A stretch of DNA of 64,000 nucleotides from Microbacterium trichothecenolyticum. Its GTDB lineage: Bacteria > Actinomycetota > Actinomycetes > Actinomycetales > Microbacteriaceae. This document shows positions 45,709-53,741 of the stretch, one piece after another. A program made the translations under genes and the position numbers. The notes under the pieces are model-generated. The model made no database searches. It saw only the letters and a list, made by a program, of their open reading frames with translations, and was not told where the DNA came from. Numbering within the stretch: the stretch's first letter is position 1; each line of letters opens with the position of its first letter. Location: the NCBI RefSeq assembly GCF_030818955.1, contig NZ_JAUTBF010000001.1, forward strand, positions 1,302,001 to 1,366,000, given 5' to 3'.

Positions 45709-46320
45709 GTGACCGGTGTCGACGTGTGGCTGCAGGCGATCGCCGCGAGCCCGTGGGCCCTGCTGGGGATGGCACTGCTGGTGTTCGCGGACGCTTTCCT
45801 GGTGGTCGTGCCCGGAGAGGCAGCGGTGACCGCCTTCGGGGCCCTGGCTGTGGAGCACGGCGCGTTCCCCCTGGCGTCGGTGGTGCTCGTGGCGGCCGCG
45901 GCCGCCTTTGCGGGTGACGTGTGCTGCTACCTCGTGGGCCGCACGGTGGGCGTGCAGCGGTGGACCTGGATGCGCGGCCCGCGCGTCGGCGCCGCACTGG
46001 ACGGGGCGCGGGCGCGGCTGGAACGCAACGCGGCGGTGGTGCTGTTCACGGCGCGCTTCGTGCCCTTCGCCCGGCTCGCGGTCAACCTCGCCGCGGGAGC
46101 GTCACGGGTGAAACCGGCACGCTACCTCGGTGTCGCGGCGCTGGCCGCGCTGGCCTGGGCGACGTATCAGGCGGTGATCGGCGCGGTCATCGCGGCGATG
46201 GTACCGGGCGGGCCGGTGGTGGCGGTGATCGTGTCGATCGTCGTGGCGGTCGGCATCGGCGTGGGGATCGACCTCGTGCTCGCGCGGCGCGCGAAGCGGC
46301 GGGCGGCCGTGCGGAACTGA
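45709..46320 (+). CDS. DedA-family (VTT domain) membrane protein
   Basis: A 203-residue membrane protein with the DedA/SNARE-associated core: VVVPGEAAVTAFGALA, GDVCCYLVGRTVG, then ALDGARARLERNAAVVLFTARFVPFARLAVNLAAGASRVKPARYL. About five hydrophobic segments. DedA proteins are implicated in flipping undecaprenyl phosphate or phospholipids. The GTG at 45709 follows GGAGAG. It is divergent from the GT4-SGNH gene, a plausible envelope neighbourhood. Confidence 0.86.
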   Translation: MTGVDVWLQAIAASPWALLGMALLVFADAFLVVVPGEAAVTAFGALAVEHGAFPLASVVLVAAAAAFAGDVCCYLVGRTVGVQRWTWMRGPRVGAALDGARARLERNAAVVLFTARFVPFARLAVNLAAGASRVKPARYLGVAALAALAWATYQAVIGAVIAAMVPGGPVVAVIVSIVVAVGIGVGIDLVLARRAKRRAAVRN

Positions 46321-46378
46321 GCGGGCATGCCGCGGCCGACGGCAGACGCGGACGACTCGCGTGCCGCCGCCCTGTCGC

Positions 46379-48160
46379 TCACTCGACGGCGACCTCGACG
46401 CCGGCGGCACGGAACGGGGCGAGGGTACGCTCCAGCGGCGACCACCCGCGCGGATCGAGCGGCACGAAGACGGTACGGCCGACGCGGTCCGCGGCGCGAT
46501 CGAGCTGGACGCGCAGATCCCACGTCGCCGCACGCTGATCGGCGCGGCCGGCGAGATCGACGGTGGGCTGGCCGTCGCTGACGATCACGAGACGGCAGCG
46601 CTCGCGCGGGGCATCGGCGAACTCCTCGAGCGCCCGGCGCACGGCATCCGCGAGGGGCGTGCCTCCGCCGCCCTCGACGCTCGCGCGCTGCAGCGCCGCC
46701 CGGGCGCGTGAGACCCGCGGCGTGCGCTCCTGAACGAGGCGCGCGAACGCCCCGGCGGCGAGGATCACGCTCACGTCTCCCCGATCTCGGTAGGCGTGTC
46801 CGAGGGCGACGTCGGCGACGCGTTGCGCGTGGGCGACCCCGGCGCCGCCCATCGACGACGACCCGTCGACCACGACGACCGTGTGCGTCGCCGTGGGCTG
46901 CGCGCGCAGCCGGCCGCGCAGGTCGTCGCGGGTGACGGCGAGGTCTCCGCGCACGCCCGCGGCCGCGTGCCGGTGCACGGCGCGCTGGAGGGTGGGCAGC
47001 ATCGCGATGCGTCCGTCGGCGCGTTCCGGGGCGACGACGCGTCCGGGACGACCCCGGCCGCTGCCGGCCCGTGTCGCGCCCCGGCGGGCCGAGCGCCCCG
47101 AGCGCACCGTCGCGCGCGTGGGCGGATCCGCCAGGGTGGGCACGACGAGGGCCGCCGCGCGGGCGGAGGGCATCGCGTCGGGATCGCCGTCGACGGCGGT
47201 GCCGGCCTCGGGGGCGGCGGCATCGTCGGGGGCGGGCACCGGTGAGCGGTGTGCGTCGGGGGCGGGCGGCGCCGGAGAGGGCACGGCGTCAGCGTCGGCG
47301 TCCGATCCGGCGGCAGCACCGGCATCGGGACCGTCGTCGGCCGTCGGCTCGGCGAATGCCTCATCGGCGGGGTCGCCGCTGCCCTCGGATGCGCCGGACG
47401 CCTCCGCGTCGACGGCGTCGAGCGCGTCCTCGTCGTCGCCGGCCTCACCCGCCGGGTCCGCGTCCGCCGTCGGGTCGTCGGCGCTCTGTTCCCCCTCGAC
47501 GTCGCCCTCGAGCCCACCGCCGTCCTGCTCGTCGGGGTTCTCGGCATCCGGTTCGGGGGTGTCGTCGTCCACCGTCGCCGGGCCGGCCTCACCCGCTCCG
47601 ACACCCGCGCGGCCTCGCCCGTGCGGTGCCGCCACCCACGCGCGCACGAGCGCGACCGGGTCGCCGTCGTAGCCCGCGTCGATGAGAGCGGATGCCAGTG
47701 AGCACGCCGCGACGTCGAGGGCGCCGTCGTGCACGCCGTGCGCCGCGAGGGCGGCGACCACGCGGCGCCACAGTCCCGCCTCGCTCTCGCCCGCGGGGCG
47801 GCGCCCCGGCGGAACGACCGCGCCAACGTCGACGACGGCCGTGCAGCGGCGGCGCACGGCGGCGGGCAGTGTCGCCGGATCCGCGCACAGGGCGAGGGCG
47901 CGGTCGGCCCGGGGCGGCGGCTCGTCGGCATCCGCGACGCGGACGACCCAGTCGGCGTGAGGGCGCAGCTGACGAAAGAGGGTCTCGGCCCGAAGCGCGT
48001 CACCGGCGAGCGCGAGCCCGAACCGAGCCCCACCGCGCCACACGTCGATCGTCGCGCGCACCGCGGGCGGCAGGACGATGTCGCCGCCGAGACGCGCCCG
48101 CAGCGCGGCCACCCGGTCCGCGGGAGGCGCGGGGGTGGCCTCGCGCGAGCGCGACGTCAC
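46379..48160 (-). CDS. VWA-domain chelatase-type subunit (ChlD/BchD-like)
   Basis: A 593-residue protein in three parts: a degenerate AAA-like N-terminus (about 1-190), a very acidic Asp/Glu/Pro/Ala linker (about 200-330), and a von Willebrand A domain with the metal-adhesion motif DGSSSMGG near residue 430, GGGGTPLADAVRRALEEF and VSDGQPTVDL. In Mg-chelatases this subunit pairs with the AAA+ motor. The GTG start overlaps the stop of the AAA+ gene by 4 nt. No large catalytic H subunit (CobN/ChlH) is nearby, so the chelated metal or target protein is unknown. Confidence 0.85.
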   Translation of the reverse strand: MTSRSREATPAPPADRVAALRARLGGDIVLPPAVRATIDVWRGGARFGLALAGDALRAETLFRQLRPHADWVVRVADADEPPPRADRALALCADPATLPAAVRRRCTAVVDVGAVVPPGRRPAGESEAGLWRRVVAALAAHGVHDGALDVAACSLASALIDAGYDGDPVALVRAWVAAPHGRGRAGVGAGEAGPATVDDDTPEPDAENPDEQDGGGLEGDVEGEQSADDPTADADPAGEAGDDEDALDAVDAEASGASEGSGDPADEAFAEPTADDGPDAGAAAGSDADADAVPSPAPPAPDAHRSPVPAPDDAAAPEAGTAVDGDPDAMPSARAAALVVPTLADPPTRATVRSGRSARRGATRAGSGRGRPGRVVAPERADGRIAMLPTLQRAVHRHAAAGVRGDLAVTRDDLRGRLRAQPTATHTVVVVDGSSSMGGAGVAHAQRVADVALGHAYRDRGDVSVILAAGAFARLVQERTPRVSRARAALQRASVEGGGGTPLADAVRRALEEFADAPRERCRLVIVSDGQPTVDLAGRADQRAATWDLRVQLDRAADRVGRTVFVPLDPRGWSPLERTLAPFRAAGVEVAVE

Positions 48161-49092
48161 GCGACCCGCCGCCCGAGTACCGACGCCGCAGCGACCCGCA
48201 CGCGGGCGGCCGCCGCCGTGACCGGCTCGAGGGCCGTCCGCGGCGCGCGGTGCTGCAGAGCGGGCACCGCGACGGCCGCGAGGTCGTGCACGGTCACGGC
48301 CGGGCGGCCCGCCAGTGCGGCCGCCGCCCGAGCCGCGCGCACGAGCACGAGCTCGGCGCGGTGACCCACCGCGCGCGTATCGACGCAGATGCGAACGGCG
48401 GCCTCGAGCACCTCGTCGCCGAGGTCGACGGTGGCGCACCGCTCGCGTGCGAGGCGGATTCGCGCGGCGAGTCGCTCCTCGCGCTCGGCCCACTCGAGCG
48501 TGAAAGCCCCGGGATCCCGCTCGAACGCCAGACGGCGGCGCACGATCTCCCACCGCTGCTCGAGGTCGCGGATCGTCGCGACCGGCGTCGACAGACCGAA
48601 GCGGTCTTCCAGCTGCGGCCGCAGCTCGCCCTCCTCGGGGTTGCCGCTGCCGACCAGCACGAACCGGGCCGGGTGCGTGTGGCTGAGACCGTCGCGCTCC
48701 ACGGTGTTCACGCCCGAGGCCGCGACATCGAGCAGCAGATCGACGAGGTAGTCGTCGAGCAGGTTGACCTCGTCGATGTACAGGATGCCGCCGTGCGCCG
48801 CCGCGAGCAGTCCCGGCGCGTAGGCGATCTCGCCGCGGAGCGCGCGGTCGATGTCGAGCGAGCCGAGCACGCGGTCCTCGCTCGCGCCGAGCGGCAGGTC
48901 GACCACGGGCATGTCGAGACCCTCGCGGGTGAGGAGCTGCGCGAGGCCTCGGACCGTCGTCGACTTCCCCGTCCCCCGATCGCCGAGCGCCAGTACGCCG
49001 CCCACCGCGGGATCCACCGCGCAGAGGGTGAGCGCGTGGCGCAGGTCGTCCTGACCGACGACGGCGGTGAAGGGGAAGACGGGTGCGGCCAT
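48157..49092 (-). CDS. AAA+ ATPase, magnesium-chelatase ChlI/BchI-like
   Basis: A 311-residue AAA+ motor: FPFTAVVGQDDLRHAL, Walker A GDRGTGKST at 37-45, LPLGASEDRVLGSLDI, Walker B GGILYIDEVNLLDD near 101-114, sensor VGSGNPEEGELRPQLEDRFGL. Closest in type to ChlI of metal chelatases. The ATG at 49092 is chosen because TAGAAT lies 7 nt upstream; two further ATGs upstream fall at the edge of, or in, the operator palindrome. First gene of a two-gene operon with the VWA subunit. Confidence 0.88.
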   Translation of the reverse strand: MAAPVFPFTAVVGQDDLRHALTLCAVDPAVGGVLALGDRGTGKSTTVRGLAQLLTREGLDMPVVDLPLGASEDRVLGSLDIDRALRGEIAYAPGLLAAAHGGILYIDEVNLLDDYLVDLLLDVAASGVNTVERDGLSHTHPARFVLVGSGNPEEGELRPQLEDRFGLSTPVATIRDLEQRWEIVRRRLAFERDPGAFTLEWAEREERLAARIRLARERCATVDLGDEVLEAAVRICVDTRAVGHRAELVLVRAARAAAALAGRPAVTVHDLAAVAVPALQHRAPRTALEPVTAAAARVRVAAASVLGRRVA

Positions 49093-49099
49093 GGCATCC

Positions 49100-49105
49100 A
49101 TTCTA
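49100..49105 (-). promoter_or_regulatory. -10 hexamer of the chelatase-like operon
   Basis: TAGAAT on the minus strand, 7 nt before ATG 49092; its first bases lie in the Fur-family-like palindrome. Confidence 0.6.
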
Positions 49106-49125
49106 TTGAGAATGTTTCTCAATAG
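49103..49125. promoter_or_regulatory. Fur/Zur-like operator palindrome
   Basis: Perfect 10-bp arms CTATTGAGAA and TTCTCAATAG around a 3-nt centre (TGT). The core TGAGAAT-G-TTTCTCA is close to the 7-1-7 sites of Fur-family regulators, including Zur boxes of the TGAAAATGATTTTCA type. It overlaps the -10 of the chelatase-like operon, so binding should repress. The AT-rich palindrome stands out from its GC-rich surroundings. Confidence 0.75.
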
Positions 49126-49141
49126 GTGGACGACTCGATTA

Positions 49142-49903
49142 TCACCCCAGTGCGAGCGTCCGCTCCGCGGCGCTCACGAGCGCGCGTCCGTACGAGCGGC
49201 CGTGGCCCGCCGCATGCACCGCGAGAGGGTGGAGCTGATGGACGGGCACGCGGGCGCGCCACCCCTCACGCAGGGGGCGCGCCGCGTCGTAGGCCGTGAG
49301 GATGTCGTCGAGGAACGGGCACCCGAACAGTGCGAGCATCGCCAGGTCGGTCTCGCGATGCCCGCCGTGCGCCGCCGGATCGATGAGCACGACCTCCTCC
49401 GCAGCCCAGAGCACGTTGCCCGCCCACAGGTCGCCGTGCAGGCGGGCGGGCGGCTCGTCGTCGTCGAACGCGCCGTGGGCGATCAGGGCGCACGCCCGGC
49501 CGACGACCTCGGCACCGGATTCTGACAGATTGCCGGCCGCGACGGCGAGAGGTACGAAGGGCTCGACGCGCTGAGCCGCGTAGAACGCCCCCCAGGTCGG
49601 CTCGGGACGCGCCGGTTGCGGGCGCCGACCGATGAAGATGTCGCCCACCCACCCCGGCGGCGGCGCGCCGAAGGCCTCGGCCCCGGCCGCGTGGGTCGCG
49701 CCGAGCGCGGCGCCGAACGCCGCGGCGGCCGCGGGAGTCGGCGCGGCCTCGGCGATGCGCTCGAGAGCGATCCGATCGTCGGCAACGTCGATGACCCGCG
49801 CGATGCGCGCTCCCCCGGCCGCGGCGAGCCACCGCAGCCCCGCCGCCTCCGCGGCGAAGAATCCGGCGGGAGCGTCGGGCCGGGACTTCACGTGCTGTTG
49901 CAT
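49142..49903 (-). CDS. Fructosamine kinase family protein
   Basis: A 253-residue kinase of the fructosamine/ketosamine-3-kinase group, which phosphorylates sugar adducts on proteins for deglycation. The catalytic loop RLHGDLWAGN and the metal-binding VLIDPAAHGGHRETDLAM are intact. The N-terminus is shorter than in FN3K. The ATG is supported by CAGACT 6 nt upstream. It ends 17 nt before the Fur-like palindrome, and the chelatase-like operon follows on the same strand. Confidence 0.9.
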   Translation of the reverse strand: MQQHVKSRPDAPAGFFAAEAAGLRWLAAAGGARIARVIDVADDRIALERIAEAAPTPAAAAAFGAALGATHAAGAEAFGAPPPGWVGDIFIGRRPQPARPEPTWGAFYAAQRVEPFVPLAVAAGNLSESGAEVVGRACALIAHGAFDDDEPPARLHGDLWAGNVLWAAEEVVLIDPAAHGGHRETDLAMLALFGCPFLDDILTAYDAARPLREGWRARVPVHQLHPLAVHAAGHGRSYGRALVSAAERTLALG

Positions 49904-49909
49904 CGCCCC

Positions 49910-49915
49910 AGTCTG
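49910..49915 (-). promoter_or_regulatory. -10 hexamer of the fructosamine kinase gene
   Basis: CAGACT on the minus strand, 6 nt before ATG 49903. Confidence 0.45.
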
Positions 49916-49937
49916 TCGCGATGTCGGAGGTCACCGG

Positions 49938-49943
49938 CACGAT
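49938..49943 (+). promoter_or_regulatory. -10 hexamer of the NUC endonuclease gene
   Basis: CACGAT, 6 nt before ATG 49950. Confidence 0.4.
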
Positions 49944-49949
49944 GAGGGC

Positions 49950-50732
49950 ATGAGCGACGGCTACGATCCGGACTTCCTCGGCATTCCCCTGCCCCTTCCC
50001 TCCCCCGCCACGGCGACGACGCGGCTCGACTACCCGCGGTTCTCGGTGCTGCTCGACGAACAGCGCCGTTTCGCCGCGGTCACCGGCGTCGTGATCGACG
50101 GCGCGACGCTGCGCGACCCCCCGCGCACGGGCGAGTGGCGGCTCGACCCGCGTGTGCCCGATGAGGCGCAGGCCGGGCCCGAGGTGTACACCCGCAACGA
50201 CCTCGACCGGGGCCACCTCGTGCGCCGGCGCGACCCCGGCTGGGGCTCGGCGGCGGAAGCTCACGATGCCACTGAGGCCACGTTCTTCTACACCAACGCC
50301 GCGCCGCAGGCCGCGGGCTTCAACCAGTCGAAAGAGCTCTGGCTGGGACTGGAAGACCATGTGCTGGCCTACGCCGAGACCACGGATCAGCGCCTCGCCG
50401 TGTTCACCGCGCCGGTTCTCGGCGACGACGATCCCCCGTACCGCGGCATCAGCGTGCCGTTGCGGTTCTGGAAGATCGCAGCCTGGCGCCGGGGCGAGGC
50501 CCTTGCCGCGGCTGGATTCGTGCTCGACCAGACTTCGCTGGTCGACACGCGCCAAGGGCTCACCGTGCCGCCGCTCGGCGCGTTCCGCACATTCCAAGCG
50601 CCGATCGCCGACATCGCCGACGAAGCGCGCATCGACGTAGGCACGCTGGTCGCGGCCGATACCTTCGTGCGACGGGGGCTGCGCCCGGTCGCGGCACGGG
50701 AACTGCAGAACGTGGACGACATCGTGCTCTGA
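49950..50732 (+). CDS. DNA/RNA non-specific endonuclease (NUC family)
   Basis: A 260-residue beta-beta-alpha-metal nuclease. The signature DRGHL has the catalytic His at 89; EATFFYTNAAPQAAGFNQ gives the metal-binding Asn region. Such nucleases (Serratia NucA, EndoG) degrade DNA and RNA and are usually exported. No signal peptide, Tat motif or membrane helix is visible here, and no immunity gene is adjacent, so either export is by another route or the substrate is internal. Confidence 0.9.
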   Translation: MSDGYDPDFLGIPLPLPSPATATTRLDYPRFSVLLDEQRRFAAVTGVVIDGATLRDPPRTGEWRLDPRVPDEAQAGPEVYTRNDLDRGHLVRRRDPGWGSAAEAHDATEATFFYTNAAPQAAGFNQSKELWLGLEDHVLAYAETTDQRLAVFTAPVLGDDDPPYRGISVPLRFWKIAAWRRGEALAAAGFVLDQTSLVDTRQGLTVPPLGAFRTFQAPIADIADEARIDVGTLVAADTFVRRGLRPVAARELQNVDDIVL

Positions 50733-50855
50733 CGTGCGGCACTCGGCGACGCGGCACGATGCCCGAGCCGTCGAACCCACCACTGGACCGGTCTCTTCGA
50801 CACGCTCAGGGAGCTCCCGAGCTCGCTCGCACGGACCCCGCAGTCCGCGTCGTGA

Positions 50856-51458
50856 TCACCTCACCCGCACCGCGTGCAGCAGCGTGTCGATCGCCGCGGA
50901 GCCATGGCCGCCGCGCAGTTCGGCATCCGCGGCCGTGCGAGTGATCCGCCCGCAGCGCTCGATACGGAACCGGTCGTCGAGAGCGCCGTGAAGCAGGTCT
51001 GGGGTGTACAGGATCGCGGGATCCGACGGCCCGTGTCCACCCGCCGCGATGTTCTCGATGTCGTGGCCGATCACGACGAGCGTTCCCCCGGGCGCGACCC
51101 ACTCCCCGATCCGCGCGACCGCCGCCGCACTGTCGGGCAGGTGCAGGTAGCACGAGACCACGAGGTCGACGGATGCCGACGGCTCCCACTCGTGCACATC
51201 GGCGTGGATCCAGGTCACGGCGTCGCCGCCGGGTCGCGCGGCGGCGAGCGCGAGCCCCGCCGCCGAGAAGTCGATGCCGGTGCAGCTCCAGCCGCGGGCA
51301 GCGAGCCAGACGGCGGTACGTCCGTCGCCGGTCGCGACGTCGATGGCCGTTCCCGGCCGACACGCGGACACGATCTCTCGGACGACCGCGGGAGGCTCGG
51401 CGGCCCACACACCCCCGGCCGAGGCTCGGTATCGCTCGTCCCACTGCGTGGCATCCAT
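50856..51458 (-). CDS. Class I SAM-dependent methyltransferase
   Basis: A 200-residue methylase (MDATQWDERYRASAGGVWAAEP, SAM loop AIDVATGDGRTAVWLAARG, GIDFSAAGLALA, SCYLHLPD, APGGTLVVIGHD). It resembles the TehB/thiopurine-type family that includes many actinobacterial WDERYR proteins. AAGGAG lies 6 nt before ATG 51458. Substrate unknown. The long upstream open frame is not conserved. Confidence 0.87.
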   Translation of the reverse strand: MDATQWDERYRASAGGVWAAEPPAVVREIVSACRPGTAIDVATGDGRTAVWLAARGWSCTGIDFSAAGLALAAARPGGDAVTWIHADVHEWEPSASVDLVVSCYLHLPDSAAAVARIGEWVAPGGTLVVIGHDIENIAAGGHGPSDPAILYTPDLLHGALDDRFRIERCGRITRTAADAELRGGHGSAAIDTLLHAVRVR

Positions 51459-51648
51459 CGCGGCTCCTTCTCCTCGTCTCACCCTAGGCGCGGGTCCGCA
51501 CCCGCCCGAGCGCCCGGTCACACCCTCAGCAACCCGCACAACCTCAGCCCCGACGCCGCAGCCCCGACGGAGATTACGCACATCACTGACCCTGTGCCCG
51601 CGCACGCCAGAGCCCGCCGACACGGGCGACGGGGGTCCGACGCCGAGG

Positions 51649-52293
51649 TCACTCCCCCGACAGACCGCCCAGCAGGTGGCCGAACGACCGGCCCTCGCCG
51701 AGGTACGACGACGGGTCGAACGGGTCGGCGTCGCGGACGGGCTCGCGGGCGGCGATGGCATCCGCGAACTCCCGGGCACCGCGCTCGACGCGCGAGCCGA
51801 GCGGGGCGACCTCATCGGCGTTCGCGCCCCAGTCGCTGGATGCCGCGAACACACCCGTCGGCACGGGGTTGGCGTGCAGGTAGGTGAAGAGCGGACGGAT
51901 CGCGTAGTCGATCGCGAGCGAGTGCCGCGCGGTGCCGGCGTTCGCACCGATCAGCACCGGCGTTCCGTTCAGCGCCTGCGGGTCGAGCACGTCGATGAAC
52001 GACTTGAACAGGCCCGAGTAGCTCGTGGAGAAGATCGGGGTGACCGCGATGATGCCGTCGGCCGAGACGACCGTGTTGATCATCTGCTCCAGCGGCGCCG
52101 GAGCGAAGCCGGTGAGCAGGTTGTCGGTGAGGTCGTGCGCGTAGTCGCGCAGCTCGAAGACGTCGCTCGTGGCCTCGATCCCCCGCTCACGCAGCTTCGC
52201 GAGCGCGGCGTGGGCGAGCCGGTCGCCGAGCATGCGCGTCGACGACGGGGTCGACAGCCCCGCGGTCACGACCGCGATGCGACGGGCGGCCAT
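51649..52293 (-). CDS. NADPH-dependent FMN reductase (CE1759 family)
   Basis: A 214-residue flavodoxin-fold reductase (VVTAGLSTPSSTRMLGDRLA at the FMN phosphate loop, TPIFSTSYSGLFKSFIDVLD). The CE1759-type reductases lie beside LLM-class flavin monooxygenases and supply reduced FMN. The ATG is one base past the stop of the LLM gene, so the pair is cotranscribed. In related bacteria such pairs serve sulfur scavenging or oxidative roles; the substrate is unknown. Confidence 0.88.
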   Translation of the reverse strand: MAARRIAVVTAGLSTPSSTRMLGDRLAHAALAKLRERGIEATSDVFELRDYAHDLTDNLLTGFAPAPLEQMINTVVSADGIIAVTPIFSTSYSGLFKSFIDVLDPQALNGTPVLIGANAGTARHSLAIDYAIRPLFTYLHANPVPTGVFAASSDWGANADEVAPLGSRVERGAREFADAIAAREPVRDADPFDPSSYLGEGRSFGHLLGGLSGE

Positions 52294-52294
52294 G

Positions 52295-53527
52295 TCAGGC
52301 ACCGACCTTCGTCGCAGCCGCACCGAACGCGCTGCCCCGGCGCGGAGCGGCATCCTGGTAGGGGCTGCCCGCGGTGAGGTTGTCGCCGCGGTTCGCACCA
52401 GGAATCGCCTGACGCGGAGCCGCACCGGCGTAGATCTTCTCGACGAGGTTCGCGTGCGTGGGCGCGTCGGGCACCTCGGCCGGACGGTCCTTCTGCAGCT
52501 CCTTGCGCAGCACCGGCACGACCTCGGAGCCGAGGATGTCGAGCTGCTCGAGCACGGTCTTGGTGGGCAGGCCCGCGTGGTCGATGAGGAAGAGCTGGCG
52601 CTGGTAGTCGCCGAACGTCTCGCGCATCGCGGCGTAGCGGTCGATGACCTGCTGCGGCGAGCCGACGGTCAGCGGGGTCATCTGGCTGAAGTCCTCGAGG
52701 CTCGGGCCGTGGCCGTACACCGGCGCGTTGTCGAAGTAGGGGCGGAACTCCCGCACCGCGTCCTGCGAGTTCGCGCGCATGAACACCTGGCCGCCGAGGC
52801 CGACGATCGCCTGCTGGGGCGTGCCGTGGCCGTAGTGGGCGAAGCGCTCGCGGTACAGCGTGATGAGGCGCTGGTAGTGCTCCTTGGGCCAGAAGATGTT
52901 GTTCGCGAAGAAGCCGTTGCCGTAGTACGCGGCCTGCTCGGCGATCTCGGGTGTGCGGATCGAGCCGTGCCACACGAACGGGGGCACGCCGTCGAGCGGA
53001 CGCGGGGTCGAGGTGAAGCCCTGCAGCGAGCTGCGGAACTTGCCCTCCCAGTCGACGACGTCCTCGCGCCACAGCTTGTGCAGCAGGTCGTAGTTCTCGA
53101 TGGTGAGCGGCAGGCCCTGACGGATGTCCTTGCCGAACCAGGGGTACACGGGGCCGGTGTTGCCGCGACCGAGCATGAGGTCGGCGCGACCGCCCGACAC
53201 GTGCTGCAGCATGGCGAAGTCTTCGGCGATCTTCACCGGGTCGTTCGTGGTGATGAGCGTCGTCGAGGTGGTGAGGATGAGGCGCTCGGTCTGCGCGGCG
53301 ATGTACGCCAGCGTCGTGGTGGGCGACGACGACCAGAACGGCGGGTTGTGGTGCTCGCCGAGGGCGAAGACGTCGAGGCCGACCTCTTCGGTGTGCTTGG
53401 CGATCGTGAGCGTGTCCTTGATGCGCTGGGCTTCGCTCGGGGTCTTTCCGGTTGTCGGGTCCTGGGTGATGTCGCTCACCGTCATGACACCGAACTGCAT
53501 CCCGGGCCAGGTGTTCGTCTCGCTCAC
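52295..53527 (-). CDS. LLM-class flavin-dependent oxidoreductase
   Basis: A 410-residue luciferase-like monooxygenase TIM barrel (MQFGVMTVSDI, EVGLDVFALGEHHNPPFWSSSP, LILTTSTTLITTNDPVKIAEDFAMLQHVSGGRADLMLGRGNT, FVWHGSIRTPEIAEQAAYYGNGFFANNIFWPKEH). It likely uses FMNH2 from the coupled CE1759 reductase. The start is GTG 53527 (alternative GTG at 53554). The C-terminal 45 residues are a polar tail. The natural substrate is unknown. Confidence 0.88.
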   Translation of the reverse strand: MSETNTWPGMQFGVMTVSDITQDPTTGKTPSEAQRIKDTLTIAKHTEEVGLDVFALGEHHNPPFWSSSPTTTLAYIAAQTERLILTTSTTLITTNDPVKIAEDFAMLQHVSGGRADLMLGRGNTGPVYPWFGKDIRQGLPLTIENYDLLHKLWREDVVDWEGKFRSSLQGFTSTPRPLDGVPPFVWHGSIRTPEIAEQAAYYGNGFFANNIFWPKEHYQRLITLYRERFAHYGHGTPQQAIVGLGGQVFMRANSQDAVREFRPYFDNAPVYGHGPSLEDFSQMTPLTVGSPQQVIDRYAAMRETFGDYQRQLFLIDHAGLPTKTVLEQLDILGSEVVPVLRKELQKDRPAEVPDAPTHANLVEKIYAGAAPRQAIPGANRGDNLTAGSPYQDAAPRRGSAFGAAATKVGA

Positions 53528-53687
53528 GGCTTCTTCTCGCTTTCCGGATGCCACGCATCCGATCCATGCAAATGAATGTATCTCATGAAACGCTGGAGGC
53601 CCAGGAGTATTCCCGCACTCGTGCCGCAGGTTCGGGACCGACGCATCCCGGACCCGGGGCCGAAGTACCCGAAGTTTGGGACCGAAG

Positions 53688-53706
53688 GAAAGATAGGCTA
53701 CCCTTA
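53688..53706. promoter_or_regulatory. DtxR/IdeR-like iron box on the efeU promoter
   Basis: A 19-nt stretch centred on TAGGCTA with ACCCTTA to its right matches the DtxR/IdeR consensus (TTAGGTTAGGCTAACCTAA) at roughly 13 positions. It overlaps the probable -10 TAGGCT (53694-53699), the expected position for iron-dependent repression. The match is partial. Confidence 0.5.
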
Positions 53707-53741
53707 GCTCGTCTCATCGCTCTCACCCTCAGAGGTCGCCG

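Noticed and set aside
49950..51458. NUC endonuclease plus methylase considered as a restriction-modification pair
   Set aside because: The nuclease is a non-specific type, the genes are convergent, and the methylase resembles small-molecule enzymes rather than DNA methylases.
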